Assembly (NCBI GenBank): GCA_013286305.1
Contig: JABDFW010000019.1
Location: 1-43,980, forward strand
Length of the DNA stretch: 43,980 nucleotides
Direction: 5' to 3'
Source of the DNA: Bacteroidota bacterium
GTDB taxonomy: Bacteria; Bacteroidota; Bacteroidia; Chitinophagales; Chitinophagaceae
Within the stretch, counting starts at the first letter, position 1, and each line of letters starts with the position of its first letter. This document shows positions 12,650-21,453 of this stretch, one piece after another. Both the position numbers and the translations under genes were made by a program. The notes beneath the pieces were generated by a model. That model made no database searches. It had not been told where the DNA came from and was given only the letters and a program-made list of their open reading frames with translations.

Positions 12650-15151
12650 ATGAAAAATGCATCTGTCCCCCGCGCGGGAAACTCTTTATTTCGGTTATGT
12701 AAGAACTGCGCTGCTATCTTCGGCAACAAATGGATCATACTATTGATGATGGGAGTTTTTGCAGCTGGCTGCAAAAAAGTAACTGAAGTTGCAGGGCTCA
12801 CCGGTGTTTGCCCCAAGGTGGTTTCAACAAGCCCAATAGATACGGCATCAAATGTTGATTTAAATAAAAATATCAGCGCAACATTTAATGAAGCAGTAAA
12901 TGCTTCCTCAATAACAGCTACAACTTTTACTGTAACACACGGAACAACACCGGTTGCGGGCGTGATAACTTATGTTGATTCTACAGCAACATTTTCGCCA
13001 ACAAATAATCTTTTACCTAATACTGTTTACACTGCAACTATCACCAAAAACATAAAAGACGCCGCAGGCAATTCGCCTGTAAGCGATTATGTATGGACCT
13101 TTACTACAGGCAATGGCCCGGATGTTACAGCGCCCACGGTTACGTCTACAGACCCCGCGAACGCCGCTACCGGTGTAGCATTCAATAAAAAAATATCGGC
13201 CACTTTTAGTGAAGTAATGGATTCGTCAACCATAACAAACGCAAGCTTTACAGTAGAAAACGCCACACTTGGCGGGACGCCGGTAGCGGGAACGGTTACT
13301 TATAGCGGAACAACTGCGATATTTAATCCAACCGGCAGTTTGTTGCCAAATACAACATACGCTGCAACGATAACAACGGCTGCGAAAGACAAAGCAGGTA
13401 ATGCTATCGCAGCTAATTATATATGGAACTTTACAACCGGTGCCGCTGCCGATACCACAGCGCCTTCTGTTATATTTACTGCGCCGTCAAGCGGTGAAAC
13501 GGGGGTTGTAGTAAATAAGAAAATTACAGCCACCTTTAGCGAGGCGATGGATCCTGCTACAATTAGCACGGCAACCTTTATGGTAAAACAAGGGTCAATT
13601 GCTATTGCAGGTACAGTTACCTACGCCGGAACAACCGCCACTTTTTCACCGGCAGTAAGCCTGTTACCTAATACAACTTACACTGGTACTATTACCACAG
13701 GTGCTAAGGACCTGGCAGGTAACGCATTGGCAAATAATTATGTTTGGAGCTTCACAACGGGGGCCGCCCTTGATGTTACCCCGCCAACCGTAATTGCCAC
13801 CGACCCGAATAACGGCGCCACTAATGTAGCACTTAATAAAAAGGTTATCGCTACGTTTAGTGAGTTGATGGACCCCTTAACTATAACAACAACAACTTTT
13901 ACCATAACAAATGGTACAATTTCAGTTACAGGAACTGTTATTTATTCCGGTAACAAGGCAACATTTTCACCGTCAGCCAACCTGTTGCCAAATACAACTT
14001 ACACGGGTACTGTTACAACGGGCGTTAAAGACCTTGCAGGCAATGCAATGGTAAATAATTACGTATGGAGTTTTACAACAACCGCTACAGTTGATATAAC
14101 GCCGCCTACCGTAATAATGACAGACCCGCTGGATAATGCTATCAACGTTCCTCAAAATAAAAAGGTTGCCGCTACATTTAGTGAGGCGATGAACCCTTTA
14201 ACTATTAACAGCACTACATTCACTTTAAAACAAGGTTTGATCCTTATTTCAGGCTCGGTAACCTATAAGGGAGTTGTTGCAACATTTTCGCCAACGTTAA
14301 ACCTGGCGCCTAATACTACCTATACGGCTACTGTTACAACAGGCGCTAAAGATCTTGCCGGCAATTCGCTTGTAAGTGATCACGTATGGACCTTTAGCAC
14401 CAGGCAAAAACAATCGCCACCTGTATTGGGCAGTATCTCAATCTTTGGTGCGTTTGGTGGTAATGCTGGCATAACCAACCAGGGGTTAAATACTGTTATA
14501 AACAATGGCAGCATCGGTTCAACAGCCGCTTCCACTTTAATAACAGGGTTTCACGATGGAACAACCGGTGATATTTATACCGAAACGCCACTGAATGTTG
14601 GCGATGTAAAAGGCAGGATATATACTGCACCACCCGCACCAGGCACTGCTACATCATTCACTATAGCAACCAGGGCTTTGTTCGACGCAACAAATGCATA
14701 TATCAGCATTTCACCTGCTTCAAAACCAGGCGGCACGGATCCGGGTGCAGGCGAACTGGGAGGGTTAACTTTGTTTCCCTCTGTTTACCAGGCTGCTGGT
14801 GGCACGTTTAAGATAACAAACGGCGACCTTACACTTGATGCTAAAGGCGACCCTAACGCCATATGGATATTTCAATCAGCGGCAAGCCTTACAGTAGGTA
14901 CAGCGGGGCCGGCAGGTGCAAGAAATATCATATTGATAAATGGCGCACAGGCTAAAAATGTTTATTGGTATGTTGGCAGTTCTGCCACTATCAACGGCGC
15001 CGGTGGCGGTGTTATGGTGGGTACCATCATAGCGTCATCAGGCATAACATTTTCAACTGCCGGTAATGCCGTGCAAACGGTATTAAACGGCAGGGCCATC
15101 TCCCTTAATGCATCAGTTACCATGGTAAATACAACTATTAATGTGCCATAA
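12650..15151 (+). CDS. Lipoprotein with five Ig-like (Big_5) domains and an ice-binding-like DUF3494 domain
   Basis: Of 833 residues, the first 40 form a long n-region and a hydrophobic stretch ending in a lipobox-like AAGC (Cys41), so a lipid anchor is likely. Five Big_5/SbsA-type Ig-like domains of about 105 residues follow. Each starts with a phrase like DVTPPTVIATDPNNGATNV, continues KKVIATFSELMDP and ends LAGNALANNYVWSFTT. From about residue 592 to the end is a DUF3494 ice-binding-like domain (PF11999): GSISIFGAFGGNAGITNQG, DVKGRIYTA, ELGGLTLFPSVY, PNAIWIFQSA, NVYWYVGSSATING and VLNGRAISLNASVTM. In cold-adapted microbes this fold binds ice, but in many Bacteroidota its role is adhesive or unknown. 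The OmpA-type gene starts 55 bp downstream and is probably cotranscribed. Confidence 0.85.
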   Translation: MKNASVPRAGNSLFRLCKNCAAIFGNKWIILLMMGVFAAGCKKVTEVAGLTGVCPKVVSTSPIDTASNVDLNKNISATFNEAVNASSITATTFTVTHGTTPVAGVITYVDSTATFSPTNNLLPNTVYTATITKNIKDAAGNSPVSDYVWTFTTGNGPDVTAPTVTSTDPANAATGVAFNKKISATFSEVMDSSTITNASFTVENATLGGTPVAGTVTYSGTTAIFNPTGSLLPNTTYAATITTAAKDKAGNAIAANYIWNFTTGAAADTTAPSVIFTAPSSGETGVVVNKKITATFSEAMDPATISTATFMVKQGSIAIAGTVTYAGTTATFSPAVSLLPNTTYTGTITTGAKDLAGNALANNYVWSFTTGAALDVTPPTVIATDPNNGATNVALNKKVIATFSELMDPLTITTTTFTITNGTISVTGTVIYSGNKATFSPSANLLPNTTYTGTVTTGVKDLAGNAMVNNYVWSFTTTATVDITPPTVIMTDPLDNAINVPQNKKVAATFSEAMNPLTINSTTFTLKQGLILISGSVTYKGVVATFSPTLNLAPNTTYTATVTTGAKDLAGNSLVSDHVWTFSTRQKQSPPVLGSISIFGAFGGNAGITNQGLNTVINNGSIGSTAASTLITGFHDGTTGDIYTETPLNVGDVKGRIYTAPPAPGTATSFTIATRALFDATNAYISISPASKPGGTDPGAGELGGLTLFPSVYQAAGGTFKITNGDLTLDAKGDPNAIWIFQSAASLTVGTAGPAGARNIILINGAQAKNVYWYVGSSATINGAGGGVMVGTIIASSGITFSTAGNAVQTVLNGRAISLNASVTMVNTTINVP

Positions 15152-15206
15152 CCGGCATATTGAAATTAAAGTGAAACAATACAAATAATTATTAAAGAGA
15201 TATTCT

Positions 15207-17192
15207 ATGTTACGATTTAAAACAGGCACGCAAAAATTTACAGTCATTGTTATGGTGTTGGTTTTTGCATACACATCAGGCATTTCGCAGGACATACAAC
15301 GTCCGCAACCTGTATGGTGGTTTGGCGAATCAGTTGCCGCAAACATTAACCAATACCGTGGTACTACGCAAATGCTCAACAGTAATTTAACGGTACCGGC
15401 GGCGTTTCATAAAGGCAGTGGTGTAAGGCCTTACGGTTCGTTGTTAACAGAATACCGGCCAAACAAGGTGTGGGGTGGCATGCTGAACATTGCGTATGAT
15501 AACCGCGGGGCTAAATTTGACGCTGTTATGGCGCCATGTAATTGCCCGGAAAACTTATCAACCAATGTTAGCTATATAGCTATCGAACCCAGTTTGCGCG
15601 TCGCTCCCTTTGGTTCAGCATTTTACATATTCGCAGGGCCTACAGTGAGTATCAATATCAACAAAGATTTTACTTATACCCAGCTTAAGCAAACAGATCA
15701 AAATGGAGACTGGAGCGATATACGCAAAACCGTATTTTCAGGCCAGGCAGGCGCGGGTATAGATATCCCGCTTTCTTCCCGCACAAGTGCCACGCAAATG
15801 ACGCTTTCGCCTTTTGCAAGCTTCCTTACAGACTTTGGGCATGAGCCAAGGGCAGTGGAATCATGGTCATTCTATACCATCAGGGCAGGCATTGCGCTTA
15901 AATTTGGCACATCAAGGAAACCAGTACCGCCGGCACCGCCAGTAACCGCAATGGCGCAGCCAGTTGCCCCTGTAGCAGTTGTGGAGAAGGAAGTGCAATT
16001 TTCCGTGAGGGCTCCAAAGGTAGTTCCGCTTAACCGCCAGGTAAAAGAAACCTTCCCACTGCGTAATTCTATATTTTTTGATGTGGCGTTAAATGACATA
16101 CCCAGCCGTTATATAATGCTAAGCCCAACCGCGGCAATATCATTTAAAGAAGAAGGGCTTCAGCAGGACCAGCCGGCAGACTTAAACAATGGCCGTTCAT
16201 CAAGGCAGTTAGTGGTGTATTATAACATCCTGAATATAATGGGCGACCGTATGCGCGCAAATACACAAAGTACAATTACGTTAACGGGTGCCTCCAACAA
16301 CAACCCTGAGGAAGGTAAATTGATGGCTGAGAACGTTAAGCAATATCTGGTAGCCGTTTTTGGTATTGATGCTTCAAGAATAACTACCGTGGGGAGAGAC
16401 AAACCTGTTATTCCATCAGAACAACCGGGCGCCACCAAAGAACTTGGTTTACTGCGTGAAGGTGACCGCAGGGTTGATATAACAAGTAATTCTCCTGAAT
16501 TACTGTTACAGGTAGGCGGCAGCGATGAAGCATTTTTGAGGCCGGTGCAGATAAGAGCGGTACAAACAGACCCATTAGACAGTCATGTGATATTTAAAGC
16601 AGAAGGTGCAAATGATGCACTTGAATCATGGTCGATAGATGTTACTGATGAGCAGGGTGCTGTACAGCATTATGGGCCTTATACTACAGACCAGGCTTCC
16701 GTTTCAGGGAAAACCATTTTGGGTGCCAATACGCAGGGCAATTATAAAATTGTAATGACCGGGCAAACAAAAAGCGGCCATTCAATTACAAAGGAAAGTT
16801 CTGTAAGCCTGGTGAAAATGGATGAACCCAAGCAGGAAGGGTTACGTTACAGTGTATTGTTTGATTTTGATAAATCAAAAACCATTGACTCTTATGCAAA
16901 ATTCCTTGCTGATATTGTTACCCCGCTTATACCCGCAAACGGCACCGTTATTATTCACGGGCACACCGATATTATTGGTGATGAAAAATATAACCTTACA
17001 TTATCTAACAACAGGGCAATAGGCGCGCAGCAAATAATTGAACGTGCCCTGCAGGCCAGGGGCATTACAGGTGTAACCTTTGAAACATTTGGCTTTGGCA
17101 AAGACGAAAGTATGGCGCCGTTTGAAAACAAACTACCCGAACAGCGCTTTTATAACAGAACAGTTATTATTGATATTATACCGGCTAAATAA
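15207..17192 (+). CDS. Outer-membrane protein with two OmpA-like domains
   Basis: The 661 residues carry a signal peptide (MLRFKTGTQKFTVIVMVLVF, cut near GISQ) and an N-terminal beta-barrel-like part (about 30-235: YGSLLTEYRPNKVWGGMLNI, IEPSLRVAPFGSAFYIFAGP, FYTIRAGIALKFG). A Pro-rich linker and two OmpA-like peptidoglycan-binding domains follow. The first (about 285-435) has IFFDVALND, VKQYLVAVFGIDASRITTVG and REGDRRVDI. The second (about 547-660) has YSVLFDFDKSKTI, VIIHGHTDIIGDEKYN, LSNNRAIGAQQII and FYNRTVIIDI. It likely sits in the outer membrane and holds peptidoglycan. It follows the ice-binding-like lipoprotein by 55 bp, suggesting an operon in which it anchors or exposes its partner (inference). 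A strong hairpin follows at 17222. Confidence 0.85.
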   Translation: MLRFKTGTQKFTVIVMVLVFAYTSGISQDIQRPQPVWWFGESVAANINQYRGTTQMLNSNLTVPAAFHKGSGVRPYGSLLTEYRPNKVWGGMLNIAYDNRGAKFDAVMAPCNCPENLSTNVSYIAIEPSLRVAPFGSAFYIFAGPTVSININKDFTYTQLKQTDQNGDWSDIRKTVFSGQAGAGIDIPLSSRTSATQMTLSPFASFLTDFGHEPRAVESWSFYTIRAGIALKFGTSRKPVPPAPPVTAMAQPVAPVAVVEKEVQFSVRAPKVVPLNRQVKETFPLRNSIFFDVALNDIPSRYIMLSPTAAISFKEEGLQQDQPADLNNGRSSRQLVVYYNILNIMGDRMRANTQSTITLTGASNNNPEEGKLMAENVKQYLVAVFGIDASRITTVGRDKPVIPSEQPGATKELGLLREGDRRVDITSNSPELLLQVGGSDEAFLRPVQIRAVQTDPLDSHVIFKAEGANDALESWSIDVTDEQGAVQHYGPYTTDQASVSGKTILGANTQGNYKIVMTGQTKSGHSITKESSVSLVKMDEPKQEGLRYSVLFDFDKSKTIDSYAKFLADIVTPLIPANGTVIIHGHTDIIGDEKYNLTLSNNRAIGAQQIIERALQARGITGVTFETFGFGKDESMAPFENKLPEQRFYNRTVIIDIIPAK

Positions 17193-17221
17193 ATCATTCT
17201 TATTTACTACATTCATTTAAA

Positions 17222-17256
17222 AAGCGGGGTACAAGTTTTATGCTTGTACCCCGCTT
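17222..17256. terminator. Bidirectional terminator between convergent genes
   Basis: aagcggggtacaag (17222-17235) and cttgtaccccgctt (17243-17256) are exact complements around a 7-nt loop. Read on the minus strand the stem is followed by a T run, so it serves the AraC-type gene best; on the plus strand it ends the OmpA transcript. Confidence 0.8.
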
Positions 17257-17278
17257 CTAATATTGTGTGCACCTGATA

Positions 17279-17869
17279 CTACCCGGTTGCTAAAACAGTG
17301 TACATTGTACAAACCTCTTCCAGCCCTCTTCTTTTTATATGTTCATTTCTCTTAAAAGTAGAAGGGGTTACACCAGTTACTTTTTTAAATTGGTTTGATA
17401 GGTGTGCAATACTGCTGTAATGCAGCCGCCAGGCAATTTCCGTCAGCGTTAATTCATTGTACTCTATCAACTCTTTTATTTTTTCAATTTTGTGGGCTAT
17501 ATAAAACTGCTCAATGGTAATACCCTGTGTTTCTGAAAATAATTTAGCAAGATACTTATAGTCCTTGTTCAGTTTTTGGGCAAGGTAGTCAGACAAATTT
17601 ATTTCTAAAGGGTCTTCCGAATAATGCACCAGTTGAACAATGATATTTTTTATTTTTTGATTGATGATATCTTTCCTGTCTTGCAACAATTCAATACCCG
17701 ATCTTTTAAGTGTTATGTTAAGTTCATTCCACTGCTTTGTGGAAATATTTTCTTCAATATCAGCTTCACCCAATTCAACTGTTTTGTAATGCAGCCCGAG
17801 CTTTTCCAATTCCGATCTCACTGTTAATTTGCAGCGAATGCTTACCATATTTTTAAAGAATATTTTCAT
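17279..17869 (-). CDS. AraC-family regulator with HMA-like N-terminus
   Basis: The 196-residue protein has two parts. Residues 1-70 (MKIFFKNMVSIRCKLTVRSE, then KLGLHYKTVELGEADIEE) resemble a ferredoxin-like heavy-metal-associated domain. In homologues I recall the motif as MVCxRC; here it reads M-V-Ser10-x-x-Cys13, so one of the two metal-binding cysteines is lost. Residues about 85-185 are an AraC/XylS helix-turn-helix pair (DYLAQKLNKDYKYLAKLFSE, LTLTEIAWRLHYSSIAHLSN, QFKKVTGVTPSTFKR). It is a DNA-binding transcription factor. It lies 530 bp downstream of, and on the same strand as, the metal-uptake operon, so control of metal genes is a reasonable guess but not shown. Confidence 0.8.
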   Translation of the reverse strand: MKIFFKNMVSIRCKLTVRSELEKLGLHYKTVELGEADIEENISTKQWNELNITLKRSGIELLQDRKDIINQKIKNIIVQLVHYSEDPLEINLSDYLAQKLNKDYKYLAKLFSETQGITIEQFYIAHKIEKIKELIEYNELTLTEIAWRLHYSSIAHLSNQFKKVTGVTPSTFKRNEHIKRRGLEEVCTMYTVLATG

Positions 17870-18250
17870 GTGTTTTTTAGTTTATTAAGCGGGCTTAACG
17901 GTTAAGTTCTTTTGAAGATTCGTGCACTTTGTTAGTTGAGGCAGGCATTGATAAAACAATGGGTAATTGCCTGTGGCTGTATATTTCTTGAATTTTATGG
18001 AGTTTTAAAACCGTATTGTTTATGCGGCATTTAATTTAACCATGGTACCATTTCAATATTATGCCAATGTGAAAAAACCGTTCCAACATAGCGTATCGTG
18101 CAAGTGTTTGAGTACGAGCTTGATGTCTAAGGTCACAATAAACACCGTGGCGTTTATTTAAGACACAATTAATAAGCAGGTGTTAAATGTGTGTATAAAA
18201 TGGGGCGGAACCAGGAGGATGAATAGTTTAAGCGAAGCAAAATGATTAGT
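17870..18250. other. Intergenic region between the metal permease and the AraC gene
   Basis: No gene was recognised. It contains a near-perfect 10-bp hairpin, aataaacacc-gt-ggcgtttatt (18137-18158, one A-C mismatch), and ends in the small plus-strand ORF at 18251. The rest shows nothing I can name. Confidence 0.5.
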
Positions 18251-18403
18251 ATGAGTGGATGGATTTCCGTGACTGTTTGTTTATGGCTGTTGCAGGTAGC
18301 GAGGCACGAGTTCAAACATCAGCAGGCACAAACAGGCCCCACGGCTGAACTATTAAGTAGCGTCAAGTACCGACGGGTAATTTTAAACAGGGCACTAATT
18401 TAA
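18251..18403 (+). CDS. Possible 50-residue small protein or conserved non-coding element
   Basis: An ATG at 18251 opens a 50-codon frame (MSGWISVTVCLWLLQVARHE at the start, SSVKYRRVILNRALI at the end) that stops at 18401-18403, overlapping the stop of the convergent permease gene by a few bases. It has a hydrophobic N-terminus and a basic C-terminus. The alternative frame from 18260 also stays open for about 30 codons. No family was identified with certainty, and the stretch could instead be a conserved non-coding RNA or a fragment of a mobile element. Confidence 0.25.
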   Translation: MSGWISVTVCLWLLQVARHEFKHQQAQTGPTAELLSSVKYRRVILNRALI

Positions 18404-19233
18404 GCAACCTGCTTTTTATTAATGATCCCAACGATTATCCTGTAAATGGATGCCAGCAGAAAAATACCACCCAAAACGGCTACAATAGATGAGCCTGCAG
18501 GAAAGTCATAATGAAAAGAAAAGTTCAATCCAAAAAAGCCACCCAGTATGCTGATAATGATGGCTATTATTAAAACAGCCGCCTTATTTTTTGTAAGCAT
18601 GATCGCGGATACTGCTGGTATGATGAGGTAGGAAAAAACAGGGATAACTCCATTTATCTTAACCGCAAAAACGATGGCAAGGCCAATGGAAATATAAAAT
18701 AAAAAGTTCCAAACATTAAATATGCCTATCAGGTGGTTTACGCCGTTTTCAAACGATTCAGTTAAACCAAAAAACTTCCTGAAAAAAACCAGTTGAACAA
18801 GCAGGATTGAGCCAAAAACAATGCTTAGTGTTGAGATTTGCTGCCAGCTAACCGATAAGATATTTCCAAAAAGCACTTCCTGTATATCAGAATCTCCATG
18901 CGGGGTTTTTGATATCATTAATACCGTTAGCGCCGATGCAAAAGCGTAAAATATACCAATGATGGCCTCCTGCTTCAACCGCTTATCCCTGATATTAATA
19001 AATGACATGAGAAGCGCGCCGGCTAAAGTAAATATTAACGGGATAGAGGTAAGCCCTGTGCCGATGAAAGCCGCAAAAGCAACACCGAGTGAAGATATTT
19101 GCCCAAGCGCAAGGTCAACAAAAACAATACCCCTGCCTACCACATGAACACCCATATAAGATAACAGGATGCCCGTTACAATGGCTGCTGCAAAAGCTTG
19201 TACCATAAACGGCAGTTGAAACATCGCGAACAT
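18400..19233 (-). CDS. ABC-3 family metal (Zn/Mn-type) transporter permease
   Basis: The 277-residue polytopic membrane protein has about eight hydrophobic segments and matches the ZnuB/MntB ABC-3 family (PF00950): an early FAAAIVTGILLSYMGVHVVG segment, GIVFVDLALGQISSLGVAF, QEAIIGIFYAFASALTVLM, QEVLFGNILSVSW and PVFSYLIIPAVSAIML. It would move a divalent metal through the inner membrane with a binding protein and an ATPase. It is the last gene of a minus-strand operon, 41 bp after the ZnuA-like gene. The ATPase gene normally next to it is absent. The metal cannot be decided from the permease alone, though zinc or manganese is usual. Confidence 0.88.
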   Translation of the reverse strand: MFAMFQLPFMVQAFAAAIVTGILLSYMGVHVVGRGIVFVDLALGQISSLGVAFAAFIGTGLTSIPLIFTLAGALLMSFINIRDKRLKQEAIIGIFYAFASALTVLMISKTPHGDSDIQEVLFGNILSVSWQQISTLSIVFGSILLVQLVFFRKFFGLTESFENGVNHLIGIFNVWNFLFYISIGLAIVFAVKINGVIPVFSYLIIPAVSAIMLTKNKAAVLIIAIIISILGGFFGLNFSFHYDFPAGSSIVAVLGGIFLLASIYRIIVGIINKKQVA

Positions 19234-19274
19234 AAGAAACAGTTTTAGTTAAATGTAATGAAAGAAGAGTGTTG

Positions 19275-20177
19275 TTATTTAAGTGCTTCCGTTAACTGGT
19301 CAATATCGTAGTCAAACACATCAAAATAATTTTTGACGGTGGGGAAAGCACCTGCAGAAGTGGCGAGCGTCAATACCTTTACCCCTGTTTGCTTTGCTAC
19401 TACATCAGATGAAGAGGTGGTGAAATAAGGCGACGAAACAATAACTTTTATCTTATCAGCCTGTATCTCTCTTATCACTTTCACCAATTGCGAAGGCGAT
19501 GGCGGAATACCGGGTTTGGGTTCCATAAAGTCAACTATCTGCAGGCCAAACCTTGTTTCAAAATAAACCCACTCGTTGTGGTAGGCTATAAGCTTTGTTC
19601 CTCTATATGGCGCCAGCTTAGCAGCCCAGCCTTTTAATTTTGTGTCAACGTTGGCATTAAATGCAGCAAGGTTCGCTTCGTAAAAAGCCTTGTTGGCAGG
19701 GTCAACCCTTTCCAGGCCGTTAGCGATATTGCGGGCAATTACTTTTCCATTTAACGGGTCAAGCCAGTAGTGCGGGTTTCCATAAATATGTATATCGCCT
19801 TCGCCCCTGTTAAGAGAAGAAGGAACCTGCAGTAAACCTACGCCTTCTGATGCATCTACGTACCCCGGTGAGCCTTTTTGTATCTTTGAATTTCTTGAAC
19901 TTGCCAATAACTGCGGCGACCATCCGGTTTCAAGGTCAAGCCCTACTGTTACAAAAACATCGGCGTTGGAAAGGTTAATGATATAACTTGGCTTAGGGTC
20001 AACAAAATGCGGGTTTTGATACCCGGTGGCTATTGACAGCACAGAAACTTTATTACCGCCAATCATTTCTGTAATGCTCTTCAAGTCCATCGTGGTGGTA
20101 ACCACTTTTAAAGTACCTGCATGTGAATTTGAAATGATAACCACCAGTGATGCGAAAATTGAAATGACTCTTTTCAT
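19275..20177 (-). CDS. ZnuA-like metal ABC transporter substrate-binding protein
   Basis: The ATG at 20177 is preferred over longer upstream options because it directly begins a signal peptide (MKRVISIFASLVVIISNSHA). The mature chain is a cluster A-I (ZnuA/TroA, PF01297) binding protein: LKVVTTTMDLKSITEMIGG, then three expected metal-ligand histidines in NPHFVDP, NPHYWLDP and AYHNEWVYFE. The fourth ligand, usually an acid near the C-terminal LxxxxG turn, is not obvious: the sequence there is LATSAGAFPTVKNYFDVFDY. The His-rich loop of proteobacterial ZnuA is absent. It delivers zinc or manganese from the periplasm to the permease downstream and lies 38 bp after the porin-like gene. Confidence 0.85.
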   Translation of the reverse strand: MKRVISIFASLVVIISNSHAGTLKVVTTTMDLKSITEMIGGNKVSVLSIATGYQNPHFVDPKPSYIINLSNADVFVTVGLDLETGWSPQLLASSRNSKIQKGSPGYVDASEGVGLLQVPSSLNRGEGDIHIYGNPHYWLDPLNGKVIARNIANGLERVDPANKAFYEANLAAFNANVDTKLKGWAAKLAPYRGTKLIAYHNEWVYFETRFGLQIVDFMEPKPGIPPSPSQLVKVIREIQADKIKVIVSSPYFTTSSSDVVAKQTGVKVLTLATSAGAFPTVKNYFDVFDYDIDQLTEALK

Positions 20178-20215
20178 GATGTGTTGTTTATACTTAATTT
20201 TATTAACCATATATT

Positions 20216-21397
20216 TTAATATTGATGTGCGCCGTGTGTGCCGATAACAAATATCCAGCGCAGCCAAAACTGGTTGTAAGCCTCCCGAACATTAACAAAG
20301 GTCTGTTTATCTTCAAACTCAATTTTTTGAAACTCTGTTGCCAGCCATCCGGCTGTTAATGAAAATGCCTGTTCCACAATGCTTCTGTCGTATGGTTTTT
20401 GCGCGTAGTCATACCTTGCTGTAAGAAACCAGCGTTTGTTCAACTGGTCTTCCAAAAATGAGTAAAGCCCAAAAGAATTAGACGATGTATTGCCGGAGTA
20501 GTTTGCATTAGCAAAGAAAAATTCACTCTGCCAGGTGACAGATTTATAGGTATTAAACTGAACTGGTTTCCATTTATATGTCAGGTCGGCTGCTGCAATA
20601 TTGGTATTCATTGAAGAATCATTGGGCCCCGTTATGCCCGTTAACCCAAATTCAAGTGTAGCATTCTCCGACATGGTGAAAACATTTTTGAGATGGGCGA
20701 GATATATGAAGCGGTTGTTATCGCCGCGGTAAAAAGTAGGCGATTGATTTGCTCCCGATGTTGCCTGGAAAATAAGTTCCTGGTAAAACTTGTTTGTGGG
20801 CAGCAGCCAGCTAAGCGATGCGCCTTCATCATTCAACCCTTCATCGTTCCCAAAATAATTTACGTAAGCATTGGGTAAATCAATAAAAGGTAATGCATGG
20901 GGATGAACAGGGTTTATTTTGCCCACGGCTTCCCTAAACTTTCCCACTTTCAACTGCAGTTTTGCAGGGAGTGATAAGGTGGTTAGATAACCTTCTTCAA
21001 CCGATACCCCGTATTGATGTGTAACAGGGTCCCTGCCAAATGAAACAAAAAAATCAGCCCTTATGTATGGGTCAACAACAGATTGAAAAGACACTTCTGT
21101 TTCATCAAGATAAGCATCAAAATTCTTTTTGCCCTGGCTGATATACGACGCACGGAAATCGGCAACAACCCCGATATCTGGATTGGCGGAAATGCCCGAA
21201 CGTGTTACCTGCGGCGCCGGCTGGGCGGGCGGCTCGTTAGACGGTGCCGCTAACTGCTGCTCTATCTGTTTTTGCAGGATAGAGTCGGCAACCGCTGTGC
21301 TGTCTTTTTTTTGGGCGATAGTTTTATTACTGAAAAGAATTGCAGACAGCAGCACGATGACGGGAATTATTTTTTTTGACGTAAATATTATGTTCAC
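20216..21397 (-). CDS. Outer-membrane beta-barrel porin of the metal-uptake operon
   Basis: The 393-residue protein has a signal peptide (MNIIFTSKKIIPVIVLLSAI to NKTIAQ), a short Gln/Pro-rich linker, and alternating amphipathic strands with aromatic ends: IGVVADFRASYISQGKKN, PYIRADFFVSFGRDP, LQLKVGKFREAVGKINPVHP, FTMSENATLEFGLTGITGP, RWFLTARYDYAQKPYD, and terminal FWLRWIFVIGTHGAHQY ending in aromatic Tyr. The KVGKFR... NPVHPH region recalls phosphate-selective porin O/P-like barrels. Its position directly before the ZnuA-like gene suggests that it lets metal or a metal chelate cross the outer membrane (inference). The upstream small Cys/His protein is 56 bp away. Confidence 0.75.
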   Translation of the reverse strand: MNIIFTSKKIIPVIVLLSAILFSNKTIAQKKDSTAVADSILQKQIEQQLAAPSNEPPAQPAPQVTRSGISANPDIGVVADFRASYISQGKKNFDAYLDETEVSFQSVVDPYIRADFFVSFGRDPVTHQYGVSVEEGYLTTLSLPAKLQLKVGKFREAVGKINPVHPHALPFIDLPNAYVNYFGNDEGLNDEGASLSWLLPTNKFYQELIFQATSGANQSPTFYRGDNNRFIYLAHLKNVFTMSENATLEFGLTGITGPNDSSMNTNIAAADLTYKWKPVQFNTYKSVTWQSEFFFANANYSGNTSSNSFGLYSFLEDQLNKRWFLTARYDYAQKPYDRSIVEQAFSLTAGWLATEFQKIEFEDKQTFVNVREAYNQFWLRWIFVIGTHGAHQY

Positions 21398-21453
21398 AGT
21401 ATGTACTTTTTTTTAAAAAGAAGGTACCGGCGGAAAGGTTGCATAATGCTGCA

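Noticed and set aside
17870-18250. A metal-responsive riboswitch between the permease and AraC genes
   Set aside because: Only one simple hairpin was found. It is not upstream of a metal gene start in the right orientation, and no known aptamer core was recognised.
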